The notes under the pieces were generated by a model. That model was not told the DNA's origin. It saw only the letters and a list, made by a program, of their open reading frames with translations, and made no database searches. A program made the translations under genes and the position numbers. Shown piece by piece: positions 43,392 through 53,500 of a stretch of DNA of 64,000 bases. The stretch's first letter is position 1, and each line of letters starts with the position of its first letter. Source of the stretch: Nocardia asteroides (lineage in GTDB: Bacteria > Actinomycetota > Actinomycetes > Mycobacteriales > Mycobacteriaceae); assembly GCA_019930625.1 (NCBI GenBank), contig CP082844.1, positions 868,001-932,000 on the forward strand. Direction: 5' to 3'.

Positions 43392-46300
43392 TCACAGGTC
43401 GGAAACCGCTGTGCGGTCGACCGAGATCGGCGACAACGCGCGTTCGAGCGATGCGACGGCGGCGCGCCATATTCCGGCGAACCGATGCACGTCGGCTTCG
43501 GTGAACACGGCGTCGCTCCAGCGCAGCAGAGTGACCAACTGCGGGCCCGCCGGGGTCGCGTGCACGGCCGCGATCACGTCGATCGCGTGCCGAAGCGGGA
43601 ATGCGGGTTCGGGTGACATCGGAAGTCGCTCGAGCAGGTCGGTATCGGTCACCGGCGTCCACGGCTTGTTCGCACCGACGAGATCGAGGCGCCCGAGATA
43701 GTCGAACAGCACCTGCGGCTCCGGTGCACCGACGAGTTCGGGTACTTCCTCGAGATAGCGAAGCACGCCGTAATCCAGACCCCGATTCGGGATCTCGGCC
43801 AGCTGTGCGGCGATGGCATCGATCAGTGCCCTCGCGCTGGCCGGTTCGTCCTGTGCCGCGACAATATCCACGTAATCCGTACCCGCCCCGAAGCGCGCCG
43901 GGAATATGCTGGTGAACCAACCGACCGTGCGCGACGTATCGATATCTTCGCCGAGCAACGCGTCTTCTCGACCGTGGCCTTCCATCGCGACATATGCCCC
44001 GCCGGTCGGATCCTGGCCACGCGAGACGCGCCAAGTCGCCAAAGTCATGGTGAGCGCGGCGAGAAGGAACTCGCGGACGCCGAGCTCGCCGACGAGGCCA
44101 TCGAGAATCGCGGCCGTAGTCTCGACCGGGACCAGCACGGGGTGGACGTGACACGAGGACAGCGTGTCGGTCTTCGGATCGGGACGCCTAGCACCGAGCA
44201 CCGGATCCGGTCCGGCGGACTGGCGCAGCCAGTATTCGCGCTGGGCGGCAACGTCCGGCGCGCCGGCGCGCGCCCGGATCCGCTCCGCCCACAAGCGGTA
44301 TCCGGTGTACTCGCCCGGTGTATCCAAGGCCGGGATCCGCGCGGCGGCGGTATGGTCCTGCGGGGTGAACCGGGCCCAGCTCTCAGCTAGATCGGCGCAG
44401 ATGATGTACCAGGAAACCGGGTCGACCGCGACGTGATGAATCGAAAGCAGGAGCAGGTCGGGAGCCTCGGATCGGGTGAACCAGACCGCGCGCACCAGGT
44501 CACCGGCGAGCGGGTCGATCTGCGCCGCGGCGCTGCGCGCGTGGGTCGCGAGGGTCTCCCGGAAGTCCGCGCCCTCCTCCACCCGAGTCAGGATCTCGGC
44601 CGCGCGGACACAACCCGGCTCGCGGGTGTGCAGGTCGTATCCGGTGGCGGTCTCGCTGAAGCGGGACCGCAACAGGTCGTGACCGTCCAGGACGGACTGC
44701 AGGGCGGCCGCCAGTGTCGGCTGGTCGACTTCCTGGGGAAGCTCCAGCAGGGTGCACAGCGACAATCTGCGATATCCGCCGTGCTCGTGCATCCACGACA
44801 GGATGGGGACTCGGCCGACGGCGCCGTAGTCCTCCGCCGTGGCCGCGCGGCTCGGTGTCGCTCCGGAATCGATCCGCGCGGCCAGTTCCCGGATCGTGCC
44901 CGCGGTGAGCACCATCCGCGGGCTGGTCGATATTCCCCTCCCGCGCAGGGCGTTCACCAATGAGATGGCGACGATACTGTCGAGGCCGAACTCGACCAGA
45001 TCGTCCTCGACACCGGGCTTCGCGCCCCCGGTCAGTTCGGCGACCACAGTGCAGAGGCTCCGTTCGGTCTCGGTCTTCGGGGCTTCTGCCCCTGCGCCGG
45101 ACAGCGCTTCCCGCGCTATCGCCTCCAGTTGCCGGGCGTCGAGCTTGCCGTTGGCGGTCACCGGGAGGGCGTCGAGGGCCAGAATGCGCTGCGGAATCAT
45201 GTATGCGGGCAAGCGCTCGGCGAGGTCCGCGCGCACCTGCGTGGTCGTGCAGTCCGCGCCGACCACGAACCCAACCAGGGTCGGCCCGCTCGGGCGACGT
45301 ACCGCGATCACCGCGGCCGCACGCACCCGCGGAGACGACAGCAGCGCGGTTTCGATGTCACCGATCTCGATGCGGTAGCCGCGAATCTTCACTTGGCCGT
45401 CCGCGCGTCCGAGATACGCCAGAGCACCGGAGGACAACCGCCGGACCAGATCTCCGGTGCGATACATCCGCTCACCGGGGCGGAAAGGGTCCGCGACGAA
45501 TCGTTCCGCGGTGACACCCGACTTCCCCACGTAGCCGCGGGCCAGCTGCGCGCCGGACAGGTAGAGCTCACCGACGACACCGTCCGGGACCGCCCGAAGC
45601 CCCGAATCGAGGACGTATCCGGTCATGCCCGCGGTCGGAGCGCCGATCGCCGGCGTCGCGGCGGCGTCGGCCACGGAGGCGACCACGGCCTCGACCGTCG
45701 TCTCGGTAGGCCCGTAGCAGTTGTACACCGCGGTGTTCGGCAGCGCACACAGCTGTTTCCACAACGGCACCCCGATGGCCTCGCCACCCAACGCCAGGAC
45801 CGCAGGTCCGGTGGTGCCACGATCATCGATCAACCCGGCTGCCGCCAACTGAGCGAACATCGAAGGGGTCGTGTCGATCATGTCCACTCGGTGCAGGTTC
45901 ATGCCGTCGACGAGCCGTTGCGCGTCCCGCATGTCCTCGGCATCGAACAGGTGGATCGTATGGCCGTCGAGCAACCCGATCAGCGGCTGCCAGGAGGCGT
46001 CGAAACTCAACGACCAGGCGTGCGCGATCCGCAACGGCCGACCCAATCGGGCCACCGCAGGCCGGTAGACCCGGTCGCGGTGGTCGGCGAAGTAGCTCAC
46101 CAGCGCCGCGTGGGTACCCATCACGCCCTTGGGCTCTCCTGTCGAACCGGACGTGAAGATCAAGTAGGCACACTGCGCGGGCTCGAACGCTGGTGAGGCC
46201 GTCGCCGGACCTGGCGTGTCGAGCGCGTCGCTCACTGCGAGCACTGGGGGAAGGCCGGCGACTTCCGCCAGTGCGGCGGCGCCCCCGCCGTTTACCAGCG

Positions 46301-48002
46301 CCAGGCACGGCTTGGATTGGCGCACAATGGATTCGATGCGCGAAGAAGGGAGGTCGATGTCGACCGGAACGTACGCGGCCCCGGTGGCGAGCACCCCCAG
46401 GATCGCTACGATCGACCGCGCGGATCGCGGCAAGGCAAGTGCGACGACGTCTTCGGCGCCGATCCCGCGCTGTGTCAACGCAGTCGCCAAGCGGGACGCG
46501 GACTCGGACAACTCGCGGTAGGTGTACCGCTCGTTTTCGGTGGTCAGCGCGAGAGCGTCCGGCGTCGCCGCGACCTGACGGGCGAACAGCTCCGGCACCG
46601 TCGCGCCGAGTACGTCCTGCGCCGTTCGCTCCGGAGGACTTGGACGTTCGTGCGGCAACAGCACATCCAACGCACCCCGATCCGCCTCGCCGAGGGTTGG
46701 CAGCCGACGCAGGACGGAGACGAGCCGGGCGACCAGATCCGAGACCGACAGCTGGCCGAGCAACGCGGGGACGGCCTCGACTCCCACCGACAACTCGCCG
46801 TTCAGCAGATACGACACCACCGCCAGCGGGTAGTGAGTGAGGCCTTGCGATACCGACATTTGAAATCGGGCGCCATCGGTCGTGGTGATCGTCCCGAACA
46901 CGTCGGCGACCGGGGCGTTCTCGAAGACGAAAAGGGTGTCGAAGAGCGCGCCTCGGCCTACCGCGCGCTGGATGGTCGACAAGCTCAAGTAACCGATGTC
47001 CCGCATCGCCGCCGCCTCGCGCTGCAGCTGCGCGCAGGTTCCGGCGACCCGGTCGGCATCGAATTCTCCCGTGCCCAGCTGGATTCGCACGGGGATGGTG
47101 TTGATGAACAGCCCGATCATCGTCTCTACGCCGGACAGTTCATCGGGTCGTCCCGAGACGGTGGTGCCGAACACCACTTCGCGACGGTCGGTGAGCCTGC
47201 CCAGCACGAGAGCCCAGGCGAACTGCACCACGGTGTTCATGGTCAGTCCGTGCGCGCCCGCCCAGCGCCGTACCCGGTCGGTGTCGACCGCGTCGAGCGT
47301 CAGCTTGTGAACTTCCGGCACGATCGTGTTGACGATCGATGATGAGCGGTCACCGAGGATGAGCGGCTCGACATCGCCGAGGTACTCGGCCCACAGGCGC
47401 AGGTCGGCGTCGCTGTCGCGGGCCGAAAGCCAGCCGATGTAGTCGCGGTAGGGCCGGGGCGCGGGCAGCGCGGCGGCTGACCCACCCGCCTGATACACCG
47501 CGAAGACCTCGCGGAAGAACACGCCGAGTGACCATCCGTCCATCAGGATGTGATGCGCGGTCAGAATCATCCTGCGCGACCCGTCGGGCAGCGTCGCGAG
47601 CACGACCCGCAAGGCCGGGCCGCGCTCCAAGTCGAAACCGCGACGCGCTTCCGATTCCGCGATGGCGGCGAATCCCCGTGCGTCAGCCGCACGTTCGAAC
47701 CACGGCAGCTCGATGGAGCGCGGCACGATCTGCACCGGCCTGGGCAGATCCCGGTCCCAGAACACCGCACGCAGGTTGGCGTGCCGCCGCACGATCGCCT
47801 CGACGCTGCGGCGCAACAGCGCCACATCGACCGGACCGGTGATCTCGATCTCGATCTGCATGATGTAGAGATCGTCCGCGCCGGCCAATTCGGCCAGGGA
47901 GAACAGGCCCTCCTGCAACGGGCTCAACGCGAGCACGTCCTCGATTTCCGGCAGCGCCGCCGAATCACGCGCGGCCACGGGCGCTTGTGTCTTCTCCGAC
48001 AT
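43392..48002 (-). CDS. NRPS, C-A-PCP-E (MbtF-like)
   Basis: This is a 1536-aa synthetase. The C domain (about 20-445) has HHILMDG (150-156). The A domain (about 465-965) has IFTSGSTGEPKG (615-626) and NCYGPTETTVEA. The PCP carries S1009 in EFGLDSIVA. The epimerisation domain (about 1060-1520) has HHVAVDP (1189-1195), EGHGRED and DTSRTVGWFTSIFP. The chain element it adds should therefore be D-configured. In mycobactin/nocobactin assembly this architecture fits the synthetase for the second lysine. It is first in the minus-strand operon, downstream of two iron-box-like sites. The start ATG at 48002 has GAGGAGTCGG upstream. Confidence 0.88.
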   Translation of the reverse strand: MSEKTQAPVAARDSAALPEIEDVLALSPLQEGLFSLAELAGADDLYIMQIEIEITGPVDVALLRRSVEAIVRRHANLRAVFWDRDLPRPVQIVPRSIELPWFERAADARGFAAIAESEARRGFDLERGPALRVVLATLPDGSRRMILTAHHILMDGWSLGVFFREVFAVYQAGGSAAALPAPRPYRDYIGWLSARDSDADLRLWAEYLGDVEPLILGDRSSSIVNTIVPEVHKLTLDAVDTDRVRRWAGAHGLTMNTVVQFAWALVLGRLTDRREVVFGTTVSGRPDELSGVETMIGLFINTIPVRIQLGTGEFDADRVAGTCAQLQREAAAMRDIGYLSLSTIQRAVGRGALFDTLFVFENAPVADVFGTITTTDGARFQMSVSQGLTHYPLAVVSYLLNGELSVGVEAVPALLGQLSVSDLVARLVSVLRRLPTLGEADRGALDVLLPHERPSPPERTAQDVLGATVPELFARQVAATPDALALTTENERYTYRELSESASRLATALTQRGIGAEDVVALALPRSARSIVAILGVLATGAAYVPVDIDLPSSRIESIVRQSKPCLALVNGGGAAALAEVAGLPPVLAVSDALDTPGPATASPAFEPAQCAYLIFTSGSTGEPKGVMGTHAALVSYFADHRDRVYRPAVARLGRPLRIAHAWSLSFDASWQPLIGLLDGHTIHLFDAEDMRDAQRLVDGMNLHRVDMIDTTPSMFAQLAAAGLIDDRGTTGPAVLALGGEAIGVPLWKQLCALPNTAVYNCYGPTETTVEAVVASVADAAATPAIGAPTAGMTGYVLDSGLRAVPDGVVGELYLSGAQLARGYVGKSGVTAERFVADPFRPGERMYRTGDLVRRLSSGALAYLGRADGQVKIRGYRIEIGDIETALLSSPRVRAAAVIAVRRPSGPTLVGFVVGADCTTTQVRADLAERLPAYMIPQRILALDALPVTANGKLDARQLEAIAREALSGAGAEAPKTETERSLCTVVAELTGGAKPGVEDDLVEFGLDSIVAISLVNALRGRGISTSPRMVLTAGTIRELAARIDSGATPSRAATAEDYGAVGRVPILSWMHEHGGYRRLSLCTLLELPQEVDQPTLAAALQSVLDGHDLLRSRFSETATGYDLHTREPGCVRAAEILTRVEEGADFRETLATHARSAAAQIDPLAGDLVRAVWFTRSEAPDLLLLSIHHVAVDPVSWYIICADLAESWARFTPQDHTAAARIPALDTPGEYTGYRLWAERIRARAGAPDVAAQREYWLRQSAGPDPVLGARRPDPKTDTLSSCHVHPVLVPVETTAAILDGLVGELGVREFLLAALTMTLATWRVSRGQDPTGGAYVAMEGHGREDALLGEDIDTSRTVGWFTSIFPARFGAGTDYVDIVAAQDEPASARALIDAIAAQLAEIPNRGLDYGVLRYLEEVPELVGAPEPQVLFDYLGRLDLVGANKPWTPVTDTDLLERLPMSPEPAFPLRHAIDVIAAVHATPAGPQLVTLLRWSDAVFTEADVHRFAGIWRAAVASLERALSPISVDRTAVSDL

Positions 48003-48119
48003 GAAGCCGACTCCTCAGCGGTTGTTCTCGGACATCAGCAACACAACGACAGTGCGGATCGAACTCACCTACCTGTTGCCTTGCACCTGATATCCCTCAG
48101 GCCCGCTCAACCTAGCGAC

Positions 48120-48138
48120 TTAGGTTAGCCTACACAAT
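48120..48138. promoter_or_regulatory. Iron box 1 in the NRPS/thioesterase divergent promoter
   Basis: TTAGGTTAGCCTACACAAT has a perfect left half of the IdeR/DmdR consensus (TTAGGTTAG) and a weak right half. It lies 118 bp upstream of the NRPS start at 48002 and is likely to repress it when iron is sufficient. Confidence 0.6.
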
Positions 48139-48258
48139 ATTGCCCCGCCAGGCGGTCCGCGTCCGACCAGGTCCGGCGGCGACCCGATGCCCGCCGGAAC
48201 GCGGAGATCCATGGCCCGCAACGCAATACCCGCGCAGACACGTACAGTCGTCCAAGTT

Positions 48259-48278
48259 ATGATAGCCTTACCTATCAT
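48259..48278. promoter_or_regulatory. Iron box 2 in the NRPS/thioesterase divergent promoter
   Basis: ATGATAGCCTTACCTATCAT is a palindrome with 7-bp arms (ATGATAG/CTATCAT) and a DtxR/IdeR-like core. It lies 125 bp before the thioesterase ATG at 48403. Two separate sites in the 400-bp divergent region would allow each strand its own iron control. I see no gene in 48003-48402. Confidence 0.6.
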
Positions 48279-48402
48279 TCGGCTCGAGGCTCGCCACAGC
48301 GGACCGTATGCAGGAGGGCACGGGATTTCGATTCCGGCGCTCGATGTGCGGCCATCCTGGTGCGGATCGTCGAGCGAGAGCGATCGAGATGTGGAGTAGT
48401 AC

Positions 48403-49161
48403 ATGCAGCGCAGACCGAGTTGGATCAGGCAGTTCCACAAGCCGAATTCAGCTGAACTCCTCCCACTCTTGATCTTTCCGCATGCGGGCGCCGGCGCATC
48501 CTCCTACCGCGTCTTCTCTCAGGCATTGAGCAGGAATTTCGACGTCATCGTCTTCCAATACCCGGGGCGCCAGGATCGAGCGACAGAGCAAGCGTTGGCC
48601 ACCCTCCCGGAAATCGCCGCAGGGGCCTTCGCCGAATTCCGGCAATCGGAATACAACCGCGGTGTGCCGATCATCACATTCGGCCACAGCATGGGAGCGC
48701 TGATCTCGTTCGAGTTCGTCCGGCTTGCCGAAGCCGCCGGTGTCGACGTGCGACAACTCACGATCTCGGCGGCGGTCGCGCCCTGCCACGCCGCGGACAA
48801 ACCACCGCATCCGACCGATGACCAGGAAATACTCGATCACCTCGGCATGTTGGAAGGCACCAGCGCCGATGTCTTCGCCAACCGGGAGGTCATGAAGATG
48901 GCGCTGCCGGTCATCAAACGCGACTACCAGGCATTCGATGCCTATTCCTGCGCCGAAACCGTCAAGGTGACAACGCGCATCCACGCGATCTGCGGTGACC
49001 AGGATCCGGTCGTCACGATGCGAGATCTCTACGGCTGGGCCAAACACGCCGAGGAAATAGAGGTCACGATGTTCGACGGGGGACACTTCTATCTGAACGA
49101 CCACGCCGGCGCTATCGCGGATTTGTTGGCGCCGTGCGCGCAACCCGAGCGGACAGCGTGA
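48403..49161 (+). CDS. Type II thioesterase of the siderophore cluster (MbtT-like)
   Basis: This 252-aa alpha/beta-hydrolase has IFPHAGAGASSY near the N-terminus, the nucleophile elbow GHSMGA (catalytic serine near residue 98) and the C-terminal catalytic histidine in GGHFYL, with D in GDQDPV. This is the pattern of editing type II thioesterases, which free mis-primed carrier proteins. The MbtB-like NRPS here lacks a C-terminal TE, so this protein might also take part in release (inference). GGAG lies 7-10 bp before the ATG. The KS gene begins 16 bp after its stop. Confidence 0.88.
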   Translation: MQRRPSWIRQFHKPNSAELLPLLIFPHAGAGASSYRVFSQALSRNFDVIVFQYPGRQDRATEQALATLPEIAAGAFAEFRQSEYNRGVPIITFGHSMGALISFEFVRLAEAAGVDVRQLTISAAVAPCHAADKPPHPTDDQEILDHLGMLEGTSADVFANREVMKMALPVIKRDYQAFDAYSCAETVKVTTRIHAICGDQDPVVTMRDLYGWAKHAEEIEVTMFDGGHFYLNDHAGAIADLLAPCAQPERTA

Positions 49162-49177
49162 GTAACGGGGATCTGTC

Positions 49178-50500
49178 ATGACAACAGCGACGGCCGAGAG
49201 CCGTGAAGGAATAGTCATTTCCGGAATGGCCGTCGAGGCGCCGGGCGGAATCGACAGCCCTCGTTCGTTCTGGTCCGCGCTTGCCGAATCGAGGGAACTG
49301 GTCGGCCCGTTCCCGCGCGACCGGGGTTGGCCGCTCGATGATCTGCTGTCCGTTTCCCGCATCGACGGATGGGGACAGGTCCGCGACGCGGGCGGATTCC
49401 TCGACGGCGCAGCGGCCTTCGATCCCTCCTTCTTCGGCATCACGCAACGGGAAGCCATTGCGATGGACCCACAGCAGCGGGTCGGCATGCGGGTTGCGTG
49501 GAAGGCACTGGAAAACGCCGGAATCAATCCCGGCGCGCTCGACGGCGAGGACGGCGGCTGCTTCATCGGCGCATCTCCGATGGAATACGGCCCGCGAGCC
49601 GCGGAGGTCAACGCCTACAGCGGACATCGGATCGTCGGCTTCGGACAACTGGGCGTCGCGGGCCGGATCTCACACTGCCTGGGTCTGGGCGGACCGTCGA
49701 TGTGTATCGACTCCGCCTGCGCGTCGTCATTGACCGCATTGCATCTTGCGGCCGCGGCAGTACGAGCGGGAGAATGCGAATGGGCGCTCGCCGGCGCCGT
49801 CTGCGTGATGGGATCGCCGGTGGCGTTCTACGAATTCGCGAAGAACAACGCCCTTTCGGCTGATGGGCATTGCCGGTCGTACGCTGACGACGCCACCGGC
49901 ACTCTGTGGAGTGAAGGCGCGGGTGTGGTGCTCGTCGAGCCCGAGGCGCGCGCCCGTCGGCTGGGACACCGTATCTACGGTCGCATCCTGGCCACCGCTA
50001 CCAACCACAATGGCAAAGGGAAGCCCATCCTGGTTCCTCGCGCGCATGCCCAGGAACGGCTGATCCGTAAAACTATCGATATCGCGGGGATCGACCCCGC
50101 CGAAGTCGGAATGATCGAGGGGCACGGCACCGCTACTCGCGCCGGCGACCCGGTCGAGTTGACCGCACTGCAGAATACCTACGGCTGCGCGGGAGCCGAT
50201 GTGCTGTTGGGTTCGGTGAAATCGAACGCCGGACACGCGCAGGCCGCAGCGGGAATGCTCGGATTGATCAAGCTGCTGCTGGCCGGCGAGCACGGTCATA
50301 TCCCGCCGAGCCTGTTCTCGGAGAACCCGACTACGAAAGTGGATTGGGATCGGTCGAGCCTGCGGCTGGCCACGAAACTGCTGCCGTGGGAGCCGACGAA
50401 CGGCGCGCGCTACGGCGCCGTGTCCTCGTTCGGCGCAGGCGGAGCCAATGCGCACGCAATCATTGCGATGCCCGTTCGTGAGGAGCGCGACGATTTCTGA
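49178..50500 (+). CDS. Stand-alone polyketide ketosynthase (MbtC-like)
   Basis: This 440-aa beta-ketoacyl synthase has the full catalytic triad: Cys in DSACASSL, His in EGHGTATRAGDP and His in NAGHAQAAAG. It has no AT, ACP or other domain. In mycobactin synthesis MbtC (KS) works with MbtD (AT-KR-ACP) to insert the beta-hydroxy acid linker, and this pair sits in the same order. The 3' end overlaps the start of the next gene by up to 53 bp in another frame, so the two are probably translationally coupled. Confidence 0.9.
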   Translation: MTTATAESREGIVISGMAVEAPGGIDSPRSFWSALAESRELVGPFPRDRGWPLDDLLSVSRIDGWGQVRDAGGFLDGAAAFDPSFFGITQREAIAMDPQQRVGMRVAWKALENAGINPGALDGEDGGCFIGASPMEYGPRAAEVNAYSGHRIVGFGQLGVAGRISHCLGLGGPSMCIDSACASSLTALHLAAAAVRAGECEWALAGAVCVMGSPVAFYEFAKNNALSADGHCRSYADDATGTLWSEGAGVVLVEPEARARRLGHRIYGRILATATNHNGKGKPILVPRAHAQERLIRKTIDIAGIDPAEVGMIEGHGTATRAGDPVELTALQNTYGCAGADVLLGSVKSNAGHAQAAAGMLGLIKLLLAGEHGHIPPSLFSENPTTKVDWDRSSLRLATKLLPWEPTNGARYGAVSSFGAGGANAHAIIAMPVREERDDF

Positions 50501-53500
50501 CTATCGACTGCCCGACGGCACCATTCCGGTTCTCCTGTCGGCGGATACGCCTGACCTGCTACGAGACGAGGCCGCGGCCATCCTCTCCTACGTCACGGAT
50601 CGTCCCGAGGCATCACCACGCCGCGTCGCGGAGATGCTGTTCCGCACCCGGGTCGCGCGCCGACACAGAGCCGTGGCTATGGTCACCGGCCGAGACGACC
50701 TCGCCACCACGCTGCGGGCCGTCGCGGAGGGCACTGCGCACCCTGCGGTAGTCCGTAACGACGGTCCCGCCACGCCCCGCCGGCGCGCGTTCGTATTCCC
50801 GGGGCAAGGCGGTCAGCGCCCCGGAATGGGCAGGCTCTACTACGAAGGCTCCCCCGCGTTCCGTGCCGAAGCCGACCGCTGTGACGAGATCTTCCACGAA
50901 CTCTTCGGCGCGTCGCCGCTGACCTACGTTCTCGATGAGGATTTCCCGGCCGACGACAGCGCGGGAATCGTGCAACCTGCGCTGTTCCTGCAGATGGCCG
51001 CGCTCGCCGCGATGTGGCGGGCCGTGGGCATCGAACCCGACGTCACGATCGGGCACAGCCAGGGCGAGATCGCGGCGGCGTATGTGTCGGGCAAGATGAC
51101 GCTGGCCGATGCGATCCTCATCGTCGGCACGCGGGCACACGCCGTGGACGGGATCGCCTCCGATGACTACGCGATGGCGGTCGTCGCCGCCGACCGCGAC
51201 GAATGCGAGGACTTGCTCGCGCGCCGCTCGGGATGGGCGCAGTTGTCGGTGATCAATTCTCCGCACATGGTCGGCATATCGGGTGACCGCGGCACAGTGC
51301 AGGACGTCGTGGATACGCTCACCGAGCGTGGCACCTTCGCCCGGGTGATCCGCGTCCGGTACCCCGCGCATACCAGTTCGATCAACCAGCTCGGCGACGA
51401 CGTCCGGGATGCGGTGAAGAGCAGGCTGAGCAGCCATTACTTCAGCGAGACGAAGATCGAGTGCATCGGGGCCACGCTCGGCGGCCCGATCACCTCCGAC
51501 CTGCCCGTCGACGAGTACTGGTTCTGGAATCTGCGCAACATCGTCCGATTCGACAAGGCGGTCGCCGCGGCGGTCGCACGACAGGTGGACACCTTCGTCG
51601 AACTCGCCGAACATCCGACGTTGCAGCTGTCGATCCAGGAGAATCTGAGCGTTGTCGCGGCCGAGCACAGCGCCACGGTGACCGGTACGTCCAGTCGTAC
51701 CGCCACCGATCTGAGCGAATTCGCGCGAAATCTGGCGGTTCTGGCGATCAGCGACGTGGACTACTCGTGGGACCGGCTGCGCACCGAATCCGAGAAAACG
51801 ATTCCGCTGCCGTTGCCCGACTTCCCGAATGTGCGGATGAACGAGCTGCGGTTGTGGTTGCCATACAACTCCCCCTCGGCCGCATCGGCCGGGCCGGTTA
51901 CCCCACCGGCCGAGCACGCCGCCGCGTCATCGGTCACCGAGCAGGTCACCGGCAACCCGGAGAATGCCGCCGCGACACCCGCACAACTGCTGGTCGAGGA
52001 TTGGGTGCGGTTGGTGCAACGCTCACTGGTCCCGCCACGCAAACTCGGCCTCATCGATCACACCGGCGCCTGTGCGGAACTCGCTTCGGCGCTGTGCGCC
52101 GAAGCGGAGAACTACGGCGCCACGGCGCGCATGATCGACATCGAGAACGACGGCGACAGCGGTGATGTCGACACAGTCGTGGTGTTGCTCGCCAACCCCG
52201 GGCCGCTGGACGACCACAGCGCCGTGGCGCGAACCGCCGAATTCTTCGGACTGCGATCGTGGTGGCCAGGATTGGGTGGCGAAGTGACCGATTGCTGGCT
52301 GCTGACGGCCGGCGGAGAAACTGTGGTGGCCGAGGACGCGCCGCCGCACCCGGTGCACGCCGCGGCCAGTGCGGGATTCCGGTGCATCGGCGCCGAATAC
52401 CCCGGCGTCGCCTTCCGCCATCTGGATCTGTTGCCCGAACAGACGCGACCGGATTCCGCCGGCGCGATCATCGCGGCGATACACACCGCAGGTGAACCGG
52501 AACTGGCGGTGCGTGGCGACAGCTTGTACGCCAAGCGACTCGTCGATGCGGAACGGATGACTCCGGATGCGCTCGGCGCGCGGCCGGAGAACGTCGTCAT
52601 CATCGGTGGCACAGGCAACCTCGGACTGGAGTTCTGCGCTCACTTCGCCCGCAACGGCGCGCGCCGCGTCACGCTGGTGGGCAGATCAGGTGAGACCCCG
52701 GCGATCGCCGACCAGTTGGCCCGCATTCGCCGGACGGGTACGGCCGAAATCCGCACCATACGCTGCGATGTACGCGACAAGTCCGCTGTCTCGCGATTGG
52801 CGGAAGAACATTGCGATACGCCCGCGGACCTGATCATTCATGCCGCGGTCGACTATGCGGATGTCGAGCTGGCGCAGATCACCAGCGAGAAGGTCGACCA
52901 GGCGTTGCGGACGAAGGTCATCGGCATCTCGCAGGTGCTGGAGGTACTCCCCCGCGCACAGAACTGCCGCGTGCTGCTGTGCTCGTCGATGGCGGCGACG
53001 ATCGGTGGACGCGGACAAGTCGTCTACGCGGCCGCCAACCGGATGCTCGATGCGATGGCGCACCGGCTGCGGGCCGAGGGACTCGATTGCGTTTCGGTGC
53101 AGTGGGGGCAATGGACGGTACATCTCGATCTCGGCGCCGCGGGCGCGGCGAAGCTCGCTGGAGCGGGCGTCGTTCCGATGAATCCCGCTGACGCGATCGC
53201 ACTCGGATCGAATGGACTCCACACGAATGCAATCGTCGCGGCGTTCGATTGGAGCCGCGCGCATTCCGCTCTCGAGGCATACGGATACGGGCCCCTGCTG
53301 TCGCAGCTGGCTGCACCGGCCGCCGCGGACCATGCACCCGGTGCCGGGGAGGACTTGCCGCGACGCATGGTGAAGCTGCTGGCAGAGGTCATCGGTGTGG
53401 ATCGCGTCGCTACCATCGACACCTCCGTTCCGATGGTCGCGATCGGTCTGGATTCTCTGCAGGCGTTGGAATTCCGTCGACGAGTCAACGGGGAGTTCGG